Under the pieces are notes generated by a model. The model had not been told where the DNA came from and searched no databases. It worked only from the letters and a program-made list of their open reading frames with translations. The translations under genes and the position numbers were made by a program. Source: Methanobacteriota archaeon (GTDB lineage: Archaea > Halobacteriota > Methanosarcinia > Methanosarcinales > Methanoperedenaceae). Taken from it: DNA of 18,012 bases. Positions 13,562 through 18,012 of the stretch are shown here, piece by piece. The stretch is from assembly GCA_018900975.1 (NCBI GenBank), contig JAHIFK010000269.1, positions 1 through 18,012 on the forward strand. The letters are read 5' to 3'. Each line of letters starts with the position of its first letter. The stretch's first letter is position 1.

Positions 13562-16465
13562 TCACCCCACCCACAATTTTTCCCCGCACTCATTGCAGAA
13601 TTTCTCATCGGTTCCTGCTTCTTTGTCGCATTTTGGACATTTCCTCTCACCTGCGCCAATGTTCGAGCGCTGGACAACTGAATCCTTCACCTGTGTCCCG
13701 ATCTTGTCACCAATTTGAATATGTTGCACGACATTATCGTCGATGAATATCTTAACATCAACCCTCTTCTCGATATCATCCAAAATCCTGTGATAAAAAC
13801 CAGTTAATGCATCATCTTTCTCAGCCCATACTTTGAGTATAAGACGGGACTTCCGTGATCCTCCTATTACTTCTATGTAGGCAGCATAGGGTAGTCCTGT
13901 TACGCCTTCGGCATAAAACATGGCAATCCCATTATAAAGCTGAGGTGTGGATGTTATCTCAGGTTTGAGCATAAACATGCCATTGTCTTTAATGGCTCTG
14001 GATGTGATATTAAAAAGGTTCTCAGCAGGAATTGAGAGTTCTTTGATATTTTCCTCTGCTTTTATTAGTTCATCTGTTATTTTCTCCCACTGTTTTATAT
14101 CAATTTCTTTTCTTTTCAAGACAGGACAGATCACACTTAGAGATTTGTTTTCAATATCAAGCATCTTTCGTCCCTTGGCAGCATAATCATAATATTCTAT
14201 CTTACCAGAGACATTGCATTCACCACATTCGCCAGTGGGTCGGATTTCAAAGGTGACGGTCTTACTTTCTTTAGTTTCGAGCATTGAAATTGCTTTTTCT
14301 TTTTCTGCAAGGAGGAAAACCTCAGGCACAAAGAGATGAATCTTAATATCGCCAACAGGCTCTATGGCGTTGTTCTCTATCTTGATCTTGTAATATATCT
14401 TTGCTCCTTTGTATTCGTATGCAGATTTTACGCTTATTGTGCCAGATTCTTTTGGTTTTTCGACAGGAAGTTCCTTTGGTTTTTCAATTAATACAGATTG
14501 AGATTTACTATCTGGCTCTTCGGCTGGCGCAGGAACAGGCTTTGGTTCTTCAGTTGCTCTGGTTGTATTTTCTTTCGGTATGCGCAAACGCAGGGCAGCT
14601 CCACCGATTAAAAATATCGCAATAATTGCAAAGCCAAGAAACATCAGATATTGCAGTTCCATTGACGGATTGATTTCAGTAACACTATCAGCCCGAATAT
14701 TTACAACCCGGGTCCAGTCAGTATAACCGAATTTTTTAAGGACAACGGAATAAGTGCCAATCGGCACATTTGTTATAGTAATTGGAGTTAATCCTTTGTA
14801 GGTTCCGTTGACGTATACTTCTGCGCCATTAGGATCAGAAGAAAATTTTATGGAACCTGTTTGAAGGATTAATGTTTCAGAAATGGAAGTGGTTTGATCC
14901 GACTTAACATCAACTGTCTTGGAGATTTCACTATAGCCACTTTTCTTAAGAATAACTGTATGAGTGCCAATCGACACATTTGTTAAGGTAATTGGAGTTA
15001 CTCCTTTGTAGGTTCCGTTGACGTATACTTCTGCACCATTGGGATCAGAAGAAAATTTTATGGAACCTGTTTGAAGGATTAATGTTTCAGAAATAGAAGT
15101 GGTTTTGCCAGATATAACATCAACTGTCTTAGAGACCTCAGGATAGCGACTCTTTTTTATTAAAACGGTATGAGAACCGACAGCGACTTCTGAAATAGTT
15201 ATTGGAGTTTTGCCTTGATAAATTCCGTCAAGATATACTTCCGCCTCACTTGGATTAGAAGATACACTTATAGAGCTTGTTGGTATAAACGCCAACAGAG
15301 CATCCTTTTGGCTTACATAAACCAAGCCATCAGCGACTGTTACTAAATCTCCAATATAATACCCTTCCTTGTATTTCCATTTGAGAACGCCGGTTGTTGC
15401 ATCAAACGCGTACAGATTGGGATTAGCTACATAGACCACGCCGCCAGAGACGACAGGAGGGTTCATGATAGGATTTCCCATTTCGTATTTCCATTTTAGA
15501 ACACCAGTTGTAGCATCAATAGCTTCAAGTCCATTCAGATTTTGAGTAAATTTATTAGTATCTTCCCAAATATAAGTTGATCCAATATAAACTACATTAT
15601 CAGATATTGCAGAAGAATAAATAAAATAAGAAGAATCAGCTTCTGATTTGTATTTCCATTTTAGAACACCAGTTGCTGCATCATATGCGAATACATTTTT
15701 AAATGTACGGACATAGACTATACCATTATGAATCATCGAAGAACCTATATTGGAATCTACCTTGTTTTTCCATTTGAGAGCACCTGTTGTAGCATCGAGC
15801 GCATAGATTTTGCTATCTTTAAATCCATTTATATAGACAGTACCAAGTGAAACAGAAGGATGAGACGGGAATGAGTCTCCAATTTTATCCCAAAATGTGT
15901 CCCCTGTTGGATCCGTTCCTACTTCGGATTTCCATTTCAGATTTCCAGTACTTGCATAAAGCGCAGTTACATTATTATCGTTAGAGCTAACATAGACTGC
16001 ACCACTTGATATCGTAGGAGAAGTAACACTACCTCCTATCGTGTATTCCCATTTGAAAGCACCTGTTGTAGCATCAAGGGCAAGTACTTTATTTTTTTCT
16101 TGTGTTATATAGACCGTAATATAGACTGTGTCACTGAAAACCGCGGGATCGCCTACACTACCATCCGCATTATATTTCCACTTGAGAGCACTTGTTGTAG
16201 CATTAAGCGCATATACAATATTGTCAAAGCCTATATAAACCACGCCATCAGAGGAAATCGCAGAAGAAAAGTATTTACCAGAGGATTTAAATCCGGTCTC
16301 GAATCCCCACAACAGCTTAAGTGGCGGTTCTACAACTTCATCAGTAGCACTTGTATGTGCAGCGTCGTGCCCATTCATCGGCCAGTCGCCAGCCTGTGCT
16401 GCTTGTGCTAACATTAACAATAACACAAGAGTACATGCAACCAGAGAGATTCTTCGTTTGTCCAT
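13562..16465 (-). CDS. PQQ-propeller/triple-PEGA single-pass membrane protein with cytosolic zinc ribbon
   Basis: 967 aa. Seen: signal peptide 6-26 (LVLLLMLAQAAQAG); a beta-propeller of about 45-393 with at least seven blades, each with an (L/Y)DATTGxLKWKY motif, typical of PQQ-like repeats (no sign that PQQ is bound); three PEGA domains of exactly 70 residues from about 397, 467 and 537; membrane span 605-627 followed by RLRIPK; Pro/Glu/Lys linker; the shared module with Ig-like domain 678-782 (TGECGEC, ICP), alpha/beta domain, IGTQVKDSVVQRSNIG and zinc ribbon CPKC...CNEC. PEGA domains commonly link surface domains to the membrane. The start has AAGGTAAG eight bases upstream, overlapping the stop of the 197-aa gene, so the two are one operon. 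Ligand unknown; a sensor role is inferred. Confidence 0.9.
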   Translation of the reverse strand: MDKRRISLVACTLVLLLMLAQAAQAGDWPMNGHDAAHTSATDEVVEPPLKLLWGFETGFKSSGKYFSSAISSDGVVYIGFDNIVYALNATTSALKWKYNADGSVGDPAVFSDTVYITVYITQEKNKVLALDATTGAFKWEYTIGGSVTSPTISSGAVYVSSNDNNVTALYASTGNLKWKSEVGTDPTGDTFWDKIGDSFPSHPSVSLGTVYINGFKDSKIYALDATTGALKWKNKVDSNIGSSMIHNGIVYVRTFKNVFAYDAATGVLKWKYKSEADSSYFIYSSAISDNVVYIGSTYIWEDTNKFTQNLNGLEAIDATTGVLKWKYEMGNPIMNPPVVSGGVVYVANPNLYAFDATTGVLKWKYKEGYYIGDLVTVADGLVYVSQKDALLAFIPTSSISVSSNPSEAEVYLDGIYQGKTPITISEVAVGSHTVLIKKSRYPEVSKTVDVISGKTTSISETLILQTGSIKFSSDPNGAEVYVNGTYKGVTPITLTNVSIGTHTVILKKSGYSEISKTVDVKSDQTTSISETLILQTGSIKFSSDPNGAEVYVNGTYKGLTPITITNVPIGTYSVVLKKFGYTDWTRVVNIRADSVTEINPSMELQYLMFLGFAIIAIFLIGGAALRLRIPKENTTRATEEPKPVPAPAEEPDSKSQSVLIEKPKELPVEKPKESGTISVKSAYEYKGAKIYYKIKIENNAIEPVGDIKIHLFVPEVFLLAEKEKAISMLETKESKTVTFEIRPTGECGECNVSGKIEYYDYAAKGRKMLDIENKSLSVICPVLKRKEIDIKQWEKITDELIKAEENIKELSIPAENLFNITSRAIKDNGMFMLKPEITSTPQLYNGIAMFYAEGVTGLPYAAYIEVIGGSRKSRLILKVWAEKDDALTGFYHRILDDIEKRVDVKIFIDDNVVQHIQIGDKIGTQVKDSVVQRSNIGAGERKCPKCDKEAGTDEKFCNECGEKLWVG
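14114..14230. repeat. Near-identical tract shared with 241-357
   Basis: Partner tract in the 967-aa paralogue; same strand, constant offset of 13,873 bases. Confidence 0.8.
14648..15277 (-). repeat. Three tandem 210-bp PEGA-coding repeats
   Basis: The marker ggttccgttgacgtatactt occurs at 14801 and 15011, exactly 210 bp apart. The two membrane-proximal copies are almost identical for long runs, while the propeller-proximal one has diverged, so the last duplication is recent. Confidence 0.85.
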
Positions 16466-16473
16466 ATTGTAAC

Positions 16474-17067
16474 TTACCTTAAATTAAGAATTGTTTTTTC
16501 GTTCTTATAGGATTCCCTCCAAATATTAAGGGCCTCTTCCCATTTGTCTTTTGAAAGTTCAAAATGAACCTCGAAATCTTTAAGAATTGTACCAAAACTA
16601 GAATCAAATTCTATAACCCCTTCTAAACCTAATCTATTTTTCCCAAAATCCACATTTAGTGGGAGCGGATAATAGAAACTGAAATAAACATTTTCTTTTG
16701 ATGGTACATTAATAATATTGTGAAAAGTTGTTGAACCTGTATAAACCGCAGACTCTTTTCCCTTCTCCAAAATTTTTTCTTGCCATGACCAGTTTATCTT
16801 ATCAATTGCGGCACCTCCAAAAATTACCCAAGCTATTATTTGTTTTGTTGTTAAATTAATTTCAGTTTTGCTTATTATTTCAAACTTTAGCCACGCAGCA
16901 GGGTAAGATAGGTTAGTAATAAAATTAAGTTCACCTTTATTTCTGATTTCGATTTCGTTTTTGATTTTTTCGAGTATCTTTCGTTTAAGTGGACTAATTA
17001 CCTTTGAGAGCATAAACAATATAGAGCGGGTAACTGAATTTAACAATAATGATGCAATAATATCCAT
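16474..17067 (-). CDS. Unknown 197-aa protein with N-terminal hydrophobic helix
   Basis: Start at ATG 17067 is supported by GGAG four bases upstream; a longer frame to 17148 crosses the second zinc ribbon and is rejected. Residues 2-27 (IIASLLLNSVTRSILFMLSKVISPL) are hydrophobic or amphipathic and may sit on the membrane; then a charged helix, and from about 45 a mixed beta region with LTTKQIIAWVIFGGAAIDKI and a pattern of alternating strands (VYFSFYYPLPLNV, LEGVIEFDSSFGTILKDFEVHFEL). No family recognised. It ends inside the ribosome site of the PQQ receptor gene, so it is probably its operon partner. Confidence 0.65.
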   Translation of the reverse strand: MDIIASLLLNSVTRSILFMLSKVISPLKRKILEKIKNEIEIRNKGELNFITNLSYPAAWLKFEIISKTEINLTTKQIIAWVIFGGAAIDKINWSWQEKILEKGKESAVYTGSTTFHNIINVPSKENVYFSFYYPLPLNVDFGKNRLGLEGVIEFDSSFGTILKDFEVHFELSKDKWEEALNIWRESYKNEKTILNLR

Positions 17068-17095
17068 TTCACTCCATTTTTTAATTTTAAATAAT

Positions 17096-17188
17096 TTATG
17101 AATCACACACCCCACAAAAGCTCGCCTGCATCGGCACCGTGGATTCACAGTGCGTGCATGTCTTCACGCGCGCACCAGGGAATATCAA
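17096..17188 (-). pseudogene. Second zinc ribbon, out of frame behind the coiled-coil protein
   Basis: A 30-codon frame from TTG 17188 to TAA 17096: LIFPGARVKTCTHCESTVPM then QASFCGVCDS. The CTHC and CGVC pairs, and MQASFC before the second pair, are typical of the second half of double zinc ribbons. It lies directly behind the first ribbon, shifted one frame, with its TTG overlapping the TGA stop. Most likely a frameshift split a double zinc ribbon; a separate microprotein or programmed shift is possible. Confidence 0.5.
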
Positions 17189-18012
17189 ATCTTCCCTCCA
17201 CACGTCGTGCAGAACCTCGCCCCCACCTCATTCTCAGCATTGCATCCCTGGCACAATACCACTTTCCTCTCCTGTGCAGGAGCACCCTGAGCCCCTACGA
17301 CCACAGGCGCGCCGCCAAAGCCCCCTCCACCAACAACCGTCGTTGTGGGAACGGCAGCCTGTCCTCGTGTGACCGCAGTGGCGCCCATCTGCTCCATGCT
17401 CTTGGAAGCCATGCGTTCAGCCCTGTCCGCGTTCTTATCTGTCAAATTCACCATGGTTTCCTGGAACTTCTGCTGGTCAGCCATCCGCTCCTTATACATT
17501 TGTTCCGTCTTTTCAGCGCTGAATTTTGCCTCGAAAGCCTTTGCTACACCTGCGCTGTCCTTAGCCTGAAGGGCAAGTATCTGTTCAGGGGTAAGTCCTT
17601 TAGAAACTTTCATCTTCGCAAGATCTCCCAGAGTACCGACTGCAGGATGCCCTCCTCCTCCTTCCCCGATCGTTGATATCAGGGCTTCGTCAGAAGCTAT
17701 TGAGCGCGCTTTCAGCTTTTTCTCTTCGATCTCCTGATAGCCTGCGGCGTCCTCACGCTTGGTATCTTTTAATTTCTTAAGTAAATTGATACCCTGTTCA
17801 CCTTCGATGCGTTCGCGCTCGATCTCCCTGCGCGCCATTTCATCTTTTAACCTGTCGCGTTCTGTCGCGGATTCCACTTCGAACCCGAGAGAGCCCCTTT
17901 GCATGTCAATGCCGTGTGTGTGAGCCAGCTTTTCCCGTATCTGGTTCCTGACCATCCCGAGGTCCTGGAGATTCTCCTGAAGTATGTGCTGGAGCTCTAT
18001 TTTATCATAGTC
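17185..18012 (-). CDS. Coiled-coil zinc-ribbon protein (5' end beyond window)
   Basis: The frame stays open from ATG 17955 to the window edge (DYDKIELQHILQENLQDLG...), so the start is probably outside; 275 codons are visible. Seen: Lys/Glu/Arg-rich coiled coil in the first half (visible residues about 40-105), SKGLTPEQILALQAKDSAGVAKAF (about 135-160), a second coiled coil to about 215, a Gly/Ala/Pro-rich linker, and a zinc ribbon CQGC...CTTC at the end. The middle motif recalls zinc-ribbon proteins associated with SPFH/YdjL-type membrane scaffolds, but this is only a resemblance. It has no shared receptor module and no membrane span in view. Confidence 0.7.
   Translation of the reverse strand, partial: DYDKIELQHILQENLQDLGMVRNQIREKLAHTHGIDMQRGSLGFEVESATERDRLKDEMARREIERERIEGEQGINLLKKLKDTKREDAAGYQEIEEKKLKARSIASDEALISTIGEGGGGHPAVGTLGDLAKMKVSKGLTPEQILALQAKDSAGVAKAFEAKFSAEKTEQMYKERMADQQKFQETMVNLTDKNADRAERMASKSMEQMGATAVTRGQAAVPTTTVVGGGGFGGAPVVVGAQGAPAQERKVVLCQGCNAENEVGARFCTTCGGKI

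Noticed and set aside
17068..17148. Longer start of the 197-aa protein at 17148
   Set aside because: The extension crosses the second zinc ribbon in another frame; ATG 17067 has its own ribosome site.
1..18012. tRNA, rRNA or CRISPR-Cas genes
   Set aside because: I saw no cloverleaf with conserved T-loop bases, no rRNA signature and no Cas motifs. The hairpins at 9692-9774 lack tRNA features.

Overview
The window looks archaeal, most likely a euryarchaeon related to the Methanosarcinales (Ca. Methanoperedens is a plausible guess, not shown). Reasons: many short overlapping genes, TATA-like promoter sequence, few leaders, surface proteins built from cohesin, PQQ-propeller, PEGA and pre-peptidase-like domains, C-terminal zinc ribbons, and HEPN/MNT and VapB-like toxin-antitoxin pieces. 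Every gene lies on the minus strand except one 39-residue VapB-like antitoxin.

Read in the direction of transcription (right to left): a coiled-coil zinc-ribbon protein running off the right edge (17185-18012) with a second zinc ribbon out of frame behind it (17096-17188); an unknown 197-aa protein (16474-17067); a 967-aa PQQ-propeller/PEGA receptor-like protein (13562-16465); a patch of small and broken genes (11592-13558) with a signal-peptide-only ORF, a HEPN protein, a detached zinc ribbon, a 70-aa unknown, a decayed HEPN/MNT pair and a VapBC remnant on the other strand; a TPM-domain membrane protein (9992-11632); a partner/nucleotidyltransferase pair split by a 125-bp element with 13-bp terminal inverted repeats (9386-9984); a SWIM zinc-finger gene, a possible winged-helix gene and an AlbA_2 fragment (7084-9402); an intact partner/nucleotidyltransferase pair (6162-6885); and three more receptor-like genes in a row (4465-6126, 1846-4290, 1-1680).

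The most striking feature is a paralogous set of five membrane proteins at 1-1680, 1846-4290, 4465-6126, 9992-11632 and 13562-16465. Each has a signal peptide, a different outside part (cohesin+PEGA, three 105-residue repeats+PEGA, a short unknown domain, a TPM domain, a PQQ propeller+three PEGA), one membrane span, and a shared inside module: an Ig-like domain with a TGECG(E/D)C motif and a later CP, an alpha/beta domain, a DSVVQR motif and usually a CxxC...CxxC zinc ribbon. This looks like an array of single-pass sensors with exchangeable ectodomains and a common cytosolic output. I do not know a described function for the shared module.

The genes between the receptors are mostly toxin-antitoxin-type pairs in all states of decay: intact, truncated, frameshifted, or only a tail. 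Near-identical tracts between paralogues, exact-period repeats inside genes and repeated signal-peptide-like stretches show frequent duplication and recombination.
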